From positions 2,542,001 to 2,606,000 of the forward strand of contig NZ_CP067099.1 in the NCBI RefSeq assembly GCF_016618195.1: DNA of 64,000 bases, written 5' to 3'. Shown here one piece after another: positions 1 to 8,557 of the stretch. A model generated the notes under the pieces. The model saw nothing but the letters and a program-made list of their open reading frames with translations. It was not told the origin of the DNA and ran no database searches. The stretch is from Providencia manganoxydans (GTDB lineage Bacteria; Pseudomonadota; Gammaproteobacteria; Enterobacterales; Enterobacteriaceae). Numbering within the stretch: position 1 is the stretch's first letter; each line of letters opens with the position of its first letter. The position numbers and the translations under genes are program-made.

Positions 1-1900
1 ACGCTCCATTACCGTTTAAATCACCTTGGCGAGCGCGGACATACACTTGCGGCACACTGACCATCTCAACTCGGCCATCCGGTAAAGTAACCTCTTTGTT
101 AACCATCCACACAATATCGGTAGTCAAGTTCGCCATTTGTTCAGGAGAAAGCGCGATACCCGGCGTCAAGTTAAATTGTTGACCAAATGCAACACCATTA
201 GTCAGTAAGGCGCGATACTGTTCTTCATCGCTGCTGTAGTTACCCAGTAGGCGTTGCCCTGTGGTTTCAATTAGCTGGTCGCGCACTAAACGCTGCTCAT
301 AATAACCATCACCTAAGCGTTTATGCAGTTGATCATTAGAGACAATATCAATACTTGAAAGCCATTTTTTATAATTCGTGAATCGGGGATCCGTTTCGAT
401 AAGAAATTGGCTATCACTACCCGGCGTCAGATTAAATAGACTGTTATCAGGCAATTTAGTATTCGGCTCAACCGTTCTGATCACTGTATCGAGGTTATCT
501 TTACCTTCAGGGGTATGCTCTACCGTAACATCTTGCCCTTTGCCGGCATCGCTTTGCCCTTGAACATCAATATGATTAGCGATATTCGCATCATCCACTT
601 GAGTGGCTGTCACGGATTTATCATCGGCAACATCCACTTCCTTAGTAATGGATGGAAGTGGTGTCACCTCGGCCTGTTGACCAGCAGAAAGTTCCAAAGG
701 TGTATGTTTACTGTCTTTTAAGACTGCTTCAGTCAGTATCACACCTTGATTTTCGTTTAGCGTTGAATTAGCAACTTCCCCCGCTTTGCCATCGAGTTGA
801 TAGACTGTTCTGTCATCCAACTTAGGTTTGCCTGTACTTCCTGCCTGTTCAGTGACTTCTAATAAGTGCAGAGGTAAATCTTCTTCGCTGTTTACTCCTT
901 GGTAAGCATAGACTGATTCACGCGTTTTCCATTTTCCACCACCTTTATAGCGATAAATCGTATTACCACTTTCCACAGTGCGGCGAATACCTTGCTCTTC
1001 TTGGTTATTGAGCGCATAGCCAGTTAAAATCAGATTTTGTCCCGCCACCACGCGAGAATTTTCGTTATTAAGTTGTTGCCCATCAATTGTTAAATGTTTA
1101 CCGCTCGTGACTAGTGCGGCATCCCGCTGGATGACCTGTGTTTCATAAACAACACGGTCGTAATCATATTCATAGAAGTCTTTTGTCCAATTGCCATTTT
1201 CGAACATCCGCCAGCGGTTCGATTTTTCATAATGGATACCAACTTCTTTATTTAGAGTACCATCATCATTGATAGCATAGCGGGTATCGTTACCATTACG
1301 TGGCTGAATTTTATAACGTTTACCATTTCCAAAATCAAACCAATCAAAATGCTCTCGGCTCACTTCAACAGGTTTTGCTGTGAGTTGTAAGTGAATATCT
1401 TTATTTTCAAGAAACGCTGTTTTTAATGTCAGATCTTCAGCTGCTTCAATGTTTTCGCTTTGATTTCTCACACTCTTAGCATGGCCTGATGCTTGCAGCT
1501 GGTCATTAAGCGTATTACCGATAGTTAAATTACCATCACTGTAAATCAATGCGTGATCACGGTTTAATAGCTCAGAAACTGCAATATGGGTTTCTTTACG
1601 CCCAGCAATTACTGCGGCCTTATCGCCTTGTTTATCATTTAATAAAGTATTAGCCGCAATAGCGAGGAAATCACCATAAATACGCCCTGTTCTTAGGTTA
1701 TCTAATGTATTGGTCGTGATATGTATTAATCCACCATCTATTAACCCTGTATTAATCACCTGTCCACTGGCTTTAATACGTGTGTTTTGCCCACTAATCT
1801 CACCAGCAAGTTGGTTAACTACCGTCGTCGTGGTTAAAACAAGATCACCAAGGCTAGAAAATAATCCATCAAAACCAAAACATTTATCGAGAGCAGCAGA
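1..1900 (-). pseudogene. CdiA/filamentous haemagglutinin-like protein, 5'-truncated fragment
   Basis: The minus strand is open in one frame from 1900 down to the left edge (about 633 codons). It reads as a two-partner-secretion exoprotein: haemagglutinin-type beta-helix text (for example LVLTTTTVVNQLAGEISGQN near the 5' end and VVAGQNLILTGYALNNQ mid-way). It ends in the segment typical of CdiA proteins (GDGYYEQRLVRDQLIETTG, then VPQVYVRARQGDLNGNGA at the edge). The family delivers C-terminal toxins in contact-dependent inhibition after export by a CdiB pore. The frame is closed upstream by a TGA at 1901-1903, and no ATG occurs in frame before about 1206. The signal peptide and TPS secretion domain are therefore missing and there is no visible start. 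I read it as a remnant or displaced module; the 3' part lies outside the window. Confidence 0.7.
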
Positions 1901-1943
1901 TCAGCAAACCAAGGTATTAATTTTCGGATTTCCACTTTATTCT

Positions 1944-1975
1944 AAAAATATGGCCTATCTTAAGGCTATATTTTT
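1944..1975. terminator. Bidirectional terminator-like hairpin
   Basis: Twelve-bp arms (AAAAATATGGCC / GGCTATATTTTT, one wobble pair) around an 8-nt loop, with a T-run on the plus side and an A-run on the minus side. It lies in the gap between the CdiA fragment and zinT. Confidence 0.5.
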
Positions 1976-2052
1976 TCTTAATTTTCATATCATTACCGCA
2001 TTCCTTTAGAACTTCTTCTTTTTCTACAAAATAATCTTTTGCATTTATATTA

Positions 2053-2069
2053 ATGTTATATTATAACAT
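2053..2069. promoter_or_regulatory. Zur box upstream of zinT
   Basis: Perfect 17-bp dyad ATGTTATATTATAACAT centred on 2061, 37 bp before the zinT start. It matches the core of the E. coli Zur consensus (TGTTATANTATAACA). It implies repression by Zur-Zn and induction on zinc starvation, as known for zinT. Confidence 0.88.
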
Positions 2070-2105
2070 AACACTTCAGTTAATTGACCGCTAAGGATCC
2101 CCTCA

Positions 2106-2750
2106 ATGAACAACAAATCACTTGTTACAATGACATTAAGTGTCTGCGCATTATTGACGAGTTTTAATGTTTTTGCTCATAGCCACGCTCATCCTCAATC
2201 TGAGAAAGCCATTCAAGCCAGTAAAGGATTTTTTGATGATGCTGATGTAAAAGATAGAAAACTGAGTGATTGGGATGGAATATGGGAATCTGTTAACCCA
2301 CTATTACTCAATGGCAGATTGGATCCCGTATTAGAACAAAAAGCCAAAACTCATAAAGATAAAACGGTTGAAGAATATCGTGCGTATTATAAAAAAGGTT
2401 ATGCAACGGATGTTGATAGCATAAGTATTGAAAATAATATCATTGAGTTTAGCCAAAACGGGCAAATTCATAGTTGCACTTACCATTATTCAGGCTATAA
2501 AATCCTTAATTATACTTCAGGTAAAAAAGGCGTTCGTTATCTATTTGAGTGCCAAGATCCTGCATCAAAAGCGCCAAAATACATTCAATTTAGTGATCAT
2601 ATTATCGAGCCACAAGCCTCCAGCCATTTCCATCTCTATATGGGCAATGATTCACAAGAAAAATTGCTACAACAAATGGATAATTGGCCAACTTATTACC
2701 CTTATTCACTCAATGACGAACAAATTGTGCATGAGATGCTACATCACTAG
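2106..2750 (+). CDS. zinT: ZinT periplasmic zinc/cadmium-binding protein
   Basis: Periplasmic zinc scavenger (YodA/ZinT) that passes Zn(II) to the ZnuABC importer. The 214-aa product has a cleavable signal peptide (about residues 1-24, ending FNVFA) and a mature N-terminus rich in His (HSHAH). It carries the ZinT lipocalin-like core with conserved SDWDGIWES near residue 55 and the metal-ligand segment SSHFHLYMG near residue 175. It is monocistronic and preceded by a Zur box, which supports the assignment independently. Length matches the family (E. coli 216 aa). Only the annotated ATG leaves an intact signal sequence. Confidence 0.96.
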   Translation: MNNKSLVTMTLSVCALLTSFNVFAHSHAHPQSEKAIQASKGFFDDADVKDRKLSDWDGIWESVNPLLLNGRLDPVLEQKAKTHKDKTVEEYRAYYKKGYATDVDSISIENNIIEFSQNGQIHSCTYHYSGYKILNYTSGKKGVRYLFECQDPASKAPKYIQFSDHIIEPQASSHFHLYMGNDSQEKLLQQMDNWPTYYPYSLNDEQIVHEMLHH

Positions 2751-2908
2751 TCACTATAATTAAAAAGAATATCTCAGCAATCTTAAGTTAGCGTGCTAGC
2801 TGGCATATATATTTATCGGGGACATAAATTTTTTTAAAATAACGTAGGAAAATCAAATTATTTATTTTTAACGGATAACATAAAGCAGAAATACTTCGTA
2901 GCAAAACT

Positions 2909-2931
2909 ATAGCCCCACTCTGTGGGGCTAT
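2909..2931 (-). terminator. Terminator downstream of phoH
   Basis: Perfect 10-bp stem ATAGCCCCAC / GTGGGGCTAT with a 3-nt loop. On the minus strand it is followed by AGTTTTGC, so it would end phoH transcription. Confidence 0.7.
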
Positions 2932-2950
2932 GGATAAGACAGTTTATGCG

Positions 2951-3733
2951 CTAGCTATAAGCTAATAAAGCGCGGTGGCACAATGTTGAGCGCACACAGT
3001 CATCAACAGTGAAATTGATCATCGCAACCATTTCATCACTGCTAAAACGCTGTAAGGCATCGGCTAATCCAGATGTAACACCTTCAGGTAGATCACACTG
3101 CGTTACATCACCATTAACAATCACTGTGACATTCTCTCCTAAACGCGTTAAGAACATTTTCATTTGTGTGACAGTCACATTTTGCGCTTCATCTAATATC
3201 ACAATCGCATTTTCAAATGTACGACCACGCATATAGGCAAATGGTGCAATTTCAACCTTAGCAATCTCAGGCCGCAAACAGTATTGTAAAAAGGAATTAC
3301 CTAATCTTTTCACTAATACGTCATAAACCGGCCGAAAATATGGCGCAAACTTTTCAGCCATATCGCCCGGAAGAAAACCGAGATCTTCTTCTGCCTGCAA
3401 GACAGGTCGTGTGACAATGATTTTATTGATGTCTTTATTGATTAATGCATCCGCAGCAAGTGCGGTACTAATAAACGTTTTACCGCAACCGGCTTCCCCA
3501 TTTGCGAAAATTAATTGTTTATGCTTAATCGAATTGATATAGAGCTTTTGTGCGTCATTACGAGGGGTGATCGGCGAATTATCACGCCGCTCTTTTGCCA
3601 TTCCGATTGGCTCAATGCCAGTAAAATCAGCAAAGGAAGTTACACTGGCCATTTCGTAACGACCTGCGCGCTCTTTACGTAATGAACGTTTCATTTCACG
3701 GCGTGTCTTTGTTGCAGCTTTCTGTCTACTCAT
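2951..3733 (-). CDS. phoH: PhoH family ATPase
   Basis: PhoH-type P-loop protein, cytosolic. It is a classic member of the E. coli Pho regulon whose exact function (RNA-linked NTPase) is unsettled. From the chosen ATG the product is 260 aa: a basic N-terminus (residues 1-26), Walker A GEAGCGKT at 79-86, Walker B VILDEAQ near 178-184, and the family block APYFRPVYDVLVKRLG at 130-145. The start at 3733 is chosen over the ATG 33 bp upstream because it matches known PhoH N-termini (MSRQKA versus MGRQKA) and has an AAGGG ribosome site 8 nt ahead. It is preceded by a 47-codon leader ORF, an internal terminator and a Pho box, so expression is probably both PhoB-activated and attenuated. Confidence 0.95.
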   Translation of the reverse strand: MSRQKAATKTRREMKRSLRKERAGRYEMASVTSFADFTGIEPIGMAKERRDNSPITPRNDAQKLYINSIKHKQLIFANGEAGCGKTFISTALAADALINKDINKIIVTRPVLQAEEDLGFLPGDMAEKFAPYFRPVYDVLVKRLGNSFLQYCLRPEIAKVEIAPFAYMRGRTFENAIVILDEAQNVTVTQMKMFLTRLGENVTVIVNGDVTQCDLPEGVTSGLADALQRFSSDEMVAMINFTVDDCVRSTLCHRALLAYS

Positions 3734-3779
3734 AGTATTAACCCTTCCAGGTATCGTTGAAGTCAATTCAAATGACGGA

Positions 3780-3923
3780 CTATTCAGAACAGAGAGGAGC
3801 TCCCTTCAAGCTCGTGTTGGTTGAACATGCAATAAAAAAACCGGTTACTAATCTCACCATGACAATTTCATGATGGAACAGTAACCGGCCTTGTGAACAC
3901 ATAAACAAAGACTTAGTTCCCAT
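3780..3923 (-). CDS. Small leader ORF upstream of phoH (47 aa, unrecognised)
   Basis: An ATG at 3923 with a strong Shine-Dalgarno (AGGGAGG, about 5 nt ahead) opens a 47-codon frame that begins MGTKSLFMCSQGRLLF and ends GAPLCSE. It stops at 3780, 46 nt before the phoH start, on the same strand. I recognise no family. The striking point is that the frame runs straight through an intrinsic terminator (3834-3888). A translating ribosome would therefore cover or unfold the hairpin. This is the arrangement of a leader peptide/attenuator, or alternatively of a short sRNA with a fortuitous frame. No homologue is known to me; function is inferred from arrangement only. Confidence 0.5.
   Translation of the reverse strand: MGTKSLFMCSQGRLLFHHEIVMVRLVTGFFIACSTNTSLKGAPLCSE
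3834..3888 (-). terminator. Intrinsic terminator inside the phoH leader (putative attenuator)
   Basis: On the minus strand CCGGTTACT pairs with AGTAACCGG (9 bp). The same hairpin has an inner 8-bp stem (CATCATGA / TCATGGTG) and is followed by TTTTTTT. It lies between the Pho-box promoter and phoH, so transcription must read through it to express phoH. Confidence 0.75.
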
Positions 3924-3967
3924 TAGTTCCTCCCTGCTAGGCTATACCCGTAAACTAATGAATTTCT

Positions 3968-3985
3968 ATGACACTATTATGACAA
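3968..3985 (-). promoter_or_regulatory. Pho box (PhoB site) for phoH
   Basis: Minus-strand TTGTCATAATAGTGTCAT contains two TGTCAT half-sites 11 bp apart, as in the PhoB consensus CTGTCATAWAWCTGTCAT. A weak -10 (TAGTTT) follows 10 nt downstream, and TATAGC is an alternative a further 11 nt on. It is placed to activate the leader ORF-phoH transcript. Confidence 0.85.
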
Positions 3986-4140
3986 AACACCGTAAATTTA
4001 AATCTGTTAACTCTTATGGTGTTACGTGCATCCGTTAAAAAGACTATACCGCTGTATTTCTTTTAAATGCAACAATAATTTAACACTTATAATGATATAT
4101 TTTTGCATTTATACCCTAAATTAATAAATAAGACTCAACT

Positions 4141-4160
4141 CGCTTTAATAAATTAAAGCG
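4141..4160. repeat. Short perfect dyad between endA and phoH
   Basis: CGCTTTAAT and ATTAAAGCG separated by AA form a 9-bp-arm dyad upstream of the phoH promoter. No T-run; it could be an operator or a second weak hairpin. Function unknown. Confidence 0.4.
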
Positions 4161-4189
4161 TAACAAATTGATTATTAACAATATAAAAA

Positions 4190-4220
4190 CCCAGTGTTGA
4201 GTAACTAAAACAATACTGGG
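4190..4220 (-). terminator. Terminator downstream of endonuclease I
   Basis: On the minus strand CCCAGTATTG and CAACACTGGG form a 10-bp stem (one mismatched/wobble pair) followed directly by TTTTTATA, just after the stop of the nuclease gene. Confidence 0.7.
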
Positions 4221-4231
4221 TATCGAATTAT

Positions 4232-5260
4232 TTATGGTTTGCAGTTACCAGCTAATTCATAACCTGCTGCTTGAGCGGCTAATTCATCTGCAAACATAAC
4301 TGCATTTTTTTCGGATGTCGTTTTAAAACCGGTACAATGTGATAAATGATACTTGTGGGAATTACGATTCCCTTTCACCTGCATCACACCTTCGGTCGAT
4401 TGTGGTTTTGATACTGTTGTTTTTACCTGCGTTGGTGAAACATCATTATCAAACTTAAGCCCCTGAGCACTATTTTTATGCCCAAGCTGCCATGATGCTT
4501 CCCCTGTTACAAAAGGATTATGATGACCCATTTGTGCAGCAATGCGCTGATCACGCAGTTTTTCCCATTGATTAGGTGGGTATTGTTTATCCCATGCCAT
4601 CAATAATTGTTGCTGCTGCCGCGACATGGAAAGGTTATAGCGATCATGCATATAAAAGTAGACTCGCGCAACCTGCCCTTTCACTTCATTGCGAGGCTCA
4701 AACTCACGCTGTTTAAAATCAACACGGCTACGACACTGGCCATAAGGGTACTCCACGGCATCAGTAAGTTGTCCATAACTAAAATTACTACGATCCCCAT
4801 TTACCTCACCGATAGAAGGCGCTAAGTTATGCATATCCGCTTCCATTTTGCGAAAAATGGCATCAGTCGCAATACAATTTTTACGTCCACCGTTCTGCCA
4901 ACATTGTCTTTGATGACCAAAAACCCATGCAGGAACAATATGTTCCCATTCAATTCTTTCCGCCCGTGCTTGCTGCTTACGAACTTGATAGCCACAAGAT
5001 GCTAAATCAACACGACCACCACTTTTACCCACCCAATTCCAATCACAACCGCAATACAATGTCCCTTCACCTTGATGAGTCTGATCCATATAAACTTTGG
5101 TTTTACTTAATACTTTCGCTTCATCAAATCCAGCGGGGGCGGCAATAAGAGAGGAAGTAAATAACAATATAAAAAACGAAAGTGCCCACTTAGAGCACGA
5201 AAAAAAGAATAATTGACTCAAAATAGCACCACTAATAATAAACAAGTAACCTGAATGCAT
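4232..5260 (-). CDS. endA: Endonuclease I family periplasmic/secreted nuclease with C-terminal extension
   Basis: Endonuclease I (EndA/Dns) cleaves double-stranded DNA non-specifically outside the cytoplasm. The core matches the family from [10 protein letters not shown] through [21 protein letters not shown] (the His-Glu-His metal-finger nuclease centre) to EVNGDRSNF and [13 protein letters not shown]. Unlike E. coli EndA (235 aa), the protein continues about 90 residues with a small module ([17 protein letters not shown] ... [15 protein letters not shown]) of the Cys/His type seen at the end of other secreted nucleases, probably metal-binding. The start is uncertain: a hydrophobic signal ([19 protein letters not shown]) begins after a long lead. 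ATG 5260 is used here, the frame is open to 5410, and a TTG about 35 nt further in is possible. Confidence 0.85.
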   Translation of the reverse strand: MHSGYLFIISGAILSQLFFFSCSKWALSFFILLFTSSLIAAPAGFDEAKVLSKTKVYMDQTHQGEGTLYCGCDWNWVGKSGGRVDLASCGYQVRKQQARAERIEWEHIVPAWVFGHQRQCWQNGGRKNCIATDAIFRKMEADMHNLAPSIGEVNGDRSNFSYGQLTDAVEYPYGQCRSRVDFKQREFEPRNEVKGQVARVYFYMHDRYNLSMSRQQQQLLMAWDKQYPPNQWEKLRDQRIAAQMGHHNPFVTGEASWQLGHKNSAQGLKFDNDVSPTQVKTTVSKPQSTEGVMQVKGNRNSHKYHLSHCTGFKTTSEKNAVMFADELAAQAAGYELAGNCKP

Positions 5261-5786
5261 TAACGCACACTGTAATATACTGCAATTTTTCTCATGGCAG
5301 AATTGCGGTTGAATATAAACCTTTTTGCCTTGGATGAATATTAGAAACAACCTATTTAGTCGGCATAATGCGCTCGTCATACCACTACAGTGGCGTATTA
5401 AAGCAATCATATAATGCGAAAAATTTTAAATAATTACAGTTTTGTTTATTAATTAATCGAATAACTTATGACACTGCCTAATTAAATAACTGTACATCGT
5501 TTAACGTCAGTCATTAATATTTATGAACCCCATTAAACTCGGGATTGTTGAACTTTGTGGGTTAAATTTTATGCGAATTAAAGCTATTTTAGTGTGAGAC
5601 AAGTGCCCTCAATCTAGTATCCAATAAGTGAAGTGTGCTTTAATCGAATTCATAGGGCAACATTTAAACACAACAATTAACTCAAATAATAAAGCGCTAA
5701 ATTGCTGAAGACACAAAGCCATTTTTTAGACTTTTGTTTAATCTTTTTTAGTCGTAAAAATCAGCAGTAATGGCCAGTCCCTCTAA
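5261..5786. other. Intergenic region, 526 bp, nothing assigned
   Basis: AT-rich DNA between endA and yjjB. I see no convincing ORF with a ribosome site, no strong hairpin with a T-run and no known operator. It must hold the endA promoter (minus strand) near its right-hand part. Confidence 0.5.
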
Positions 5787-6251
5787 TTATACACTCGGTC
5801 GCTTACGATATAACCATAAGCCAGGCAATGACAAACCAATGGATAACGCACCAACAATAAACGATGCCCTTAAAAAATTTGTGACCAAGGTTTCGAATAG
5901 CTCTGGGGTGTACCCGAGATGAGAAATTTTTACTACGGAGATCATAGCAAGATAAGCACTGATCCCCGGAAACATGGGTATTACCGCTGCGACTGTAAAA
6001 ACTTTTGGGTGTGCTAACCACGACCTTGACCACTGGATACCTATCGCTCCGACAAGGATCGCAGCAATAAAACTTGCCCACTCAATATTTAAACCTAATG
6101 TCATCATTGTCATTCTTGAACCATGGCCTATTGCACCTAATAAAGCACAGTACTTTAAAGCCTTTACTGGCACGTTAAATACCATTGCAAAGCCAACGGC
6201 AGGGATTGCGGCCAGAAACATATCTTCTAACAGTGCTAATATAAAATTCAT
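5787..6251 (-). CDS. yjjB: YjjB, small subunit of the YjjPB (ThrE-type) exporter
   Basis: Integral inner-membrane protein of 154 aa with four to five hydrophobic segments, near-identical in pattern to E. coli YjjB ([59 protein letters not shown]). It corresponds to the C-terminal half of single-chain ThrE exporters and works with YjjP. YjjPB was described in E. coli as a succinate exporter, and the family includes Thr/Ser exporters. The start at 6251 overlaps the yjjP stop as ATGA, which indicates translational coupling; the upstream in-frame ATG at 6272 lies inside yjjP and is less likely. Confidence 0.93.
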   Translation of the reverse strand: MNFILALLEDMFLAAIPAVGFAMVFNVPVKALKYCALLGAIGHGSRMTMMTLGLNIEWASFIAAILVGAIGIQWSRSWLAHPKVFTVAAVIPMFPGISAYLAMISVVKISHLGYTPELFETLVTNFLRASFIVGALSIGLSLPGLWLYRKRPSV

Positions 6252-7057
6252 GCCCAGTCCCTCAGATTCCACACCGCCATCGCCATCACCACTCCAATAC
6301 AGGTTGCTAATGTTAATAAACTCGCCATTGTCCAGCGAGCAAGCCCCGTATTTACATGACCTTTAAACATATCTGCAACAGCATTGATTAAAGGGAAGCC
6401 CGGCACGAGCAGTAGCACACTCGCAGCCATTGAAATACTGGCTGTCGGTGCAAAATAAGGTAATTTCAATAACAAGCCAGAGACTGAAGTGGCAACAAAT
6501 GCCGTAATACAAAAATTAATCAATGGATTCATTTGCCGTGATGTTAGAACTTGGCGAATATACATTGCACAGCCACTGGCAATAAAAGTCACTAGCGAGC
6601 CATCCCAACCCCCACCATTGAGCTTACTAAAACAAGCACATGATAGAGCCACCATCAAAACCATCATCCAACGTGGGTAGCGTAACGGTTTTATTGACGA
6701 CAGTTTTTTCTGTAATTGCTTACGATCTAATAAATGATGCTCAACTAAAATTACCGCGTGTTGAACCTCAGTCACAACATGCATATTAATGCCGCGATCA
6801 ATAATTCTTCGGGTCGATGTCAAACAGTGACCATCAATAATCGTTGTGAGAACCAGAGAGTTTGAGGAAATAGCACTATCAACTTGATCCGCGCCTAAAG
6901 CAACGCCTAAACGTGTAGTAAGTTGTTCCACTAACATGCTTTCTGCGCCATGCTGTAGTAGTAACAGCCCACACTCTATACATAAGCGAGTAATTTCTCG
7001 TTGGCTGTTTGAGATGACATTATTACTCTGCTCCGCATCAATTGTACCCTCTTTCAT
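6248..7057 (-). CDS. yjjP: YjjP, large subunit of the YjjPB (ThrE-type) exporter
   Basis: The 269-aa partner of YjjB. A soluble N-terminal part (residues 1-130: [42 protein letters not shown]) precedes about five membrane helices starting near residue 130. This is the usual ThrE N-terminal-half architecture, which exports small metabolites together with YjjB. The start at 7057 is chosen because GGGGGAGGG lies 4 nt ahead, whereas the in-frame start at 7078 has no ribosome site. It forms a two-gene operon with yjjB. The upstream gap holds repeated dyads shared with the divergent TetR gene, so that regulator may control both. Confidence 0.93.
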   Translation of the reverse strand: MKEGTIDAEQSNNVISNSQREITRLCIECGLLLLQHGAESMLVEQLTTRLGVALGADQVDSAISSNSLVLTTIIDGHCLTSTRRIIDRGINMHVVTEVQHAVILVEHHLLDRKQLQKKLSSIKPLRYPRWMMVLMVALSCACFSKLNGGGWDGSLVTFIASGCAMYIRQVLTSRQMNPLINFCITAFVATSVSGLLLKLPYFAPTASISMAASVLLLVPGFPLINAVADMFKGHVNTGLARWTMASLLTLATCIGVVMAMAVWNLRDWA

Positions 7058-7172
7058 CACCCTCCCCCTCACTAACACTGTAATTATTCAGATAATAGTT
7101 CAAACATGATAACCTTTGTCGGTATCATAGAGCGAAATAATAGCCTGAATCATGATCTCTTTCAGGTTAAGT

Positions 7173-7229
7173 ATGATTAATCATTATCGACCTTATCTTT
7201 CATGATAATCACGAGTTAGGATTAATCAT
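7173..7229. promoter_or_regulatory. Repeated dyad, possible TetR operator region
   Basis: Perfect palindrome ATGATTAATCAT at 7173-7184. The same core GATTAATCAT recurs at 7220-7229, in the 204-bp gap between divergent yjjP and the TetR gene. The repeated core in the shared promoter region suggests an operator pair, but no protein has been tied to it. Confidence 0.4.
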
Positions 7230-7261
7230 TAAATAAATCATAATGCTAGGAATAATATTGC

Positions 7262-7891
7262 ATGAATACCCCATTTCCAGCCAAAACCCCCAAAGGACAA
7301 CGCCGTAATAAAGCATTAATTTCTGCGGCCTCTGAGATTTTTATTCAACATGGGTTTGAAGGAACAACGCTGGATATGATTATTGAGCGCGCGGGGGGAT
7401 CGCGTTCTACTTTATATAAAAATTTTGGCGATAAAGAGGGATTATTTGCCGCCGTTATCGAAACAATGATTGATGATATATTCAGTGACTATGAAACCAC
7501 GCCACCTGCACCTCAGACCATCGAGTCTGTATTATCTTTTTATGGTGCGAGATTTTTGCTGAATGTGATTAAACCACAATCCATTGGTTTATACCGTTTG
7601 ATCCTTGGCGAATATAATCGTTTTCCTGAAATCAGTCAGGCCTTTTTTGAACAAGGCCCCGTGCGTAGCTATCGATTATTAGCAGAAAAACTTCTTGAGT
7701 TACCTGAAGTAAAAGTTAATGAAAAAATACTGCTCAGTATTTCATCACGCTTCTTGGAAATGCTAAAAGCAGATGTGTTTATTACCACTTTCTGTGTTGC
7801 TGATTTCCAACCTAGTGATGAATTTATAACTCAGCAAATTTCGCTTTCCGTTGATATCATCGCCAGCTACATTCGCAAAATTAGTCGCTAA
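7262..7891 (+). CDS. TetR/AcrR family transcriptional regulator
   Basis: One-component repressor of 209 aa. The N-terminal helix-turn-helix spans about residues 15-65 (ALISAASEIFIQHGFEGTTLDMI, then GGSRSTLYKNFGDKEGLF). The remainder is an all-helical ligand/dimerisation domain resembling the AefR-like C-terminal type. It is transcribed away from yjjPB, and the gap between them carries repeated GATTAATCAT elements, so yjjPB and itself are the natural candidate targets. The ligand is unknown. The stop codon lies inside a terminator shared with the convergent gene downstream. Confidence 0.88.
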   Translation: MNTPFPAKTPKGQRRNKALISAASEIFIQHGFEGTTLDMIIERAGGSRSTLYKNFGDKEGLFAAVIETMIDDIFSDYETTPPAPQTIESVLSFYGARFLLNVIKPQSIGLYRLILGEYNRFPEISQAFFEQGPVRSYRLLAEKLLELPEVKVNEKILLSISSRFLEMLKADVFITTFCVADFQPSDEFITQQISLSVDIIASYIRKISR

Positions 7892-7910
7892 ATTTATTTA
7901 GCGACTAATT
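7879..7910. terminator. Bidirectional terminator shared by convergent genes
   Basis: Perfect 14-bp-arm hairpin AATTAGTCGCTAAA / TTTAGCGACTAATT with a TTTA loop. It contains the stop codons of both the TetR gene (plus) and the 136-aa gene (minus). Confidence 0.75.
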
Positions 7911-8304
7911 CTGTTGCTCGTTGTTTTGCTGAGGTAATATCACTTTCAATAATAACTTCAGGTCCATATAAATTAGAAAGTAATGGCGCCATTTCTTCCA
8001 TCTCTGCTTTATTGCTGCCGTTAGGTTGTAATGTTACGACCATTGCTCGGCAATGCTCTATCATTGGCTCCCTCGCATGTTTTAACCAGCGGCGAACATA
8101 TTTCATCGCTTCCATATGTTCTGTAGTTGGTTTGCCTTTTGGCTTTTGTACAGGAGGATAAATCAACGCAAATTGTAGTCTTCTTGCAAGTAGCAAGTCC
8201 ATTTCCTCTAGCCATAAACGTGTTTCATCCATTGTTTCAGGAAACGTATTTATCACACAAACAGGCCATTCCACTGTATTAATAATAGTTTTATTCGGCA
8301 TCAC
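7894..8304 (-). CDS. Conserved hypothetical protein, possibly iron-regulated
   Basis: I do not recognise this 136-aa soluble protein with certainty. It has the alternating strand/helix text of a small alpha/beta fold (WPVCVINTFPETMDETRLWLEEMDLLLARRLQFALIYPP, YVRRWLKHAREPMIEHCRAMVVT). It vaguely recalls short proteins found beside siderophore/TonB genes. That idea gains some weight from a Fur-box-like element about 60-80 bp upstream (8363-8381) and a strong dyad at 8323-8346. Two starts are possible, GTG 8304 or ATG 8301, both served by AAGGAG. It has no signal peptide or membrane segment. Confidence 0.7.
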   Translation of the reverse strand: MMPNKTIINTVEWPVCVINTFPETMDETRLWLEEMDLLLARRLQFALIYPPVQKPKGKPTTEHMEAMKYVRRWLKHAREPMIEHCRAMVVTLQPNGSNKAEMEEMAPLLSNLYGPEVIIESDITSAKQRATELVAK

Positions 8305-8322
8305 TCTATCTCCTTACAACCA

Positions 8323-8346
8323 AAAGTGTACTTAACTGTACACTTT
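8323..8346. promoter_or_regulatory. 24-bp perfect dyad, putative operator
   Basis: AAAGTGTAC and GTACACTTT (9-bp arms) separated by TTAACT, about 20 bp upstream of the 136-aa gene start. Position and symmetry are those of an operator over the promoter/leader; no regulator is identified. Confidence 0.45.
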
Positions 8347-8362
8347 AATCCATGGCATGGTC

Positions 8363-8381
8363 AATAATGATTCTCATTTAT
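8363..8381. promoter_or_regulatory. Fur-box-like site (weak)
   Basis: AATAATGATTCTCATTTAT matches 13 of 19 positions of the Fur consensus, with an AATGA/TCATT dyad at its centre. It lies upstream of the 136-aa gene on the minus strand. Much weaker than the two RyhB Fur boxes. Confidence 0.35.
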
Positions 8382-8557
8382 ATTTAGACATTTCGTGCTA
8401 TTTGTCTGTGTTGTAAAAAGAAGATAAAACGAACAGATAAATCCTAATATGTAGAAAAAAAACCGCACTGAAGAAAATATGCTTACTGAGGATGATGTCT
8501 TTTTTAATATGGAATGCTATTCTCGCATTATTGTTACGTCAAAAAAGCGAATAAATT

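Noticed and set aside
1710..2009. Plus-strand 99-codon frame
   Set aside because: Lies antisense to the CdiA-like frame and its beginning has no ribosome site; composition reads as a shadow.
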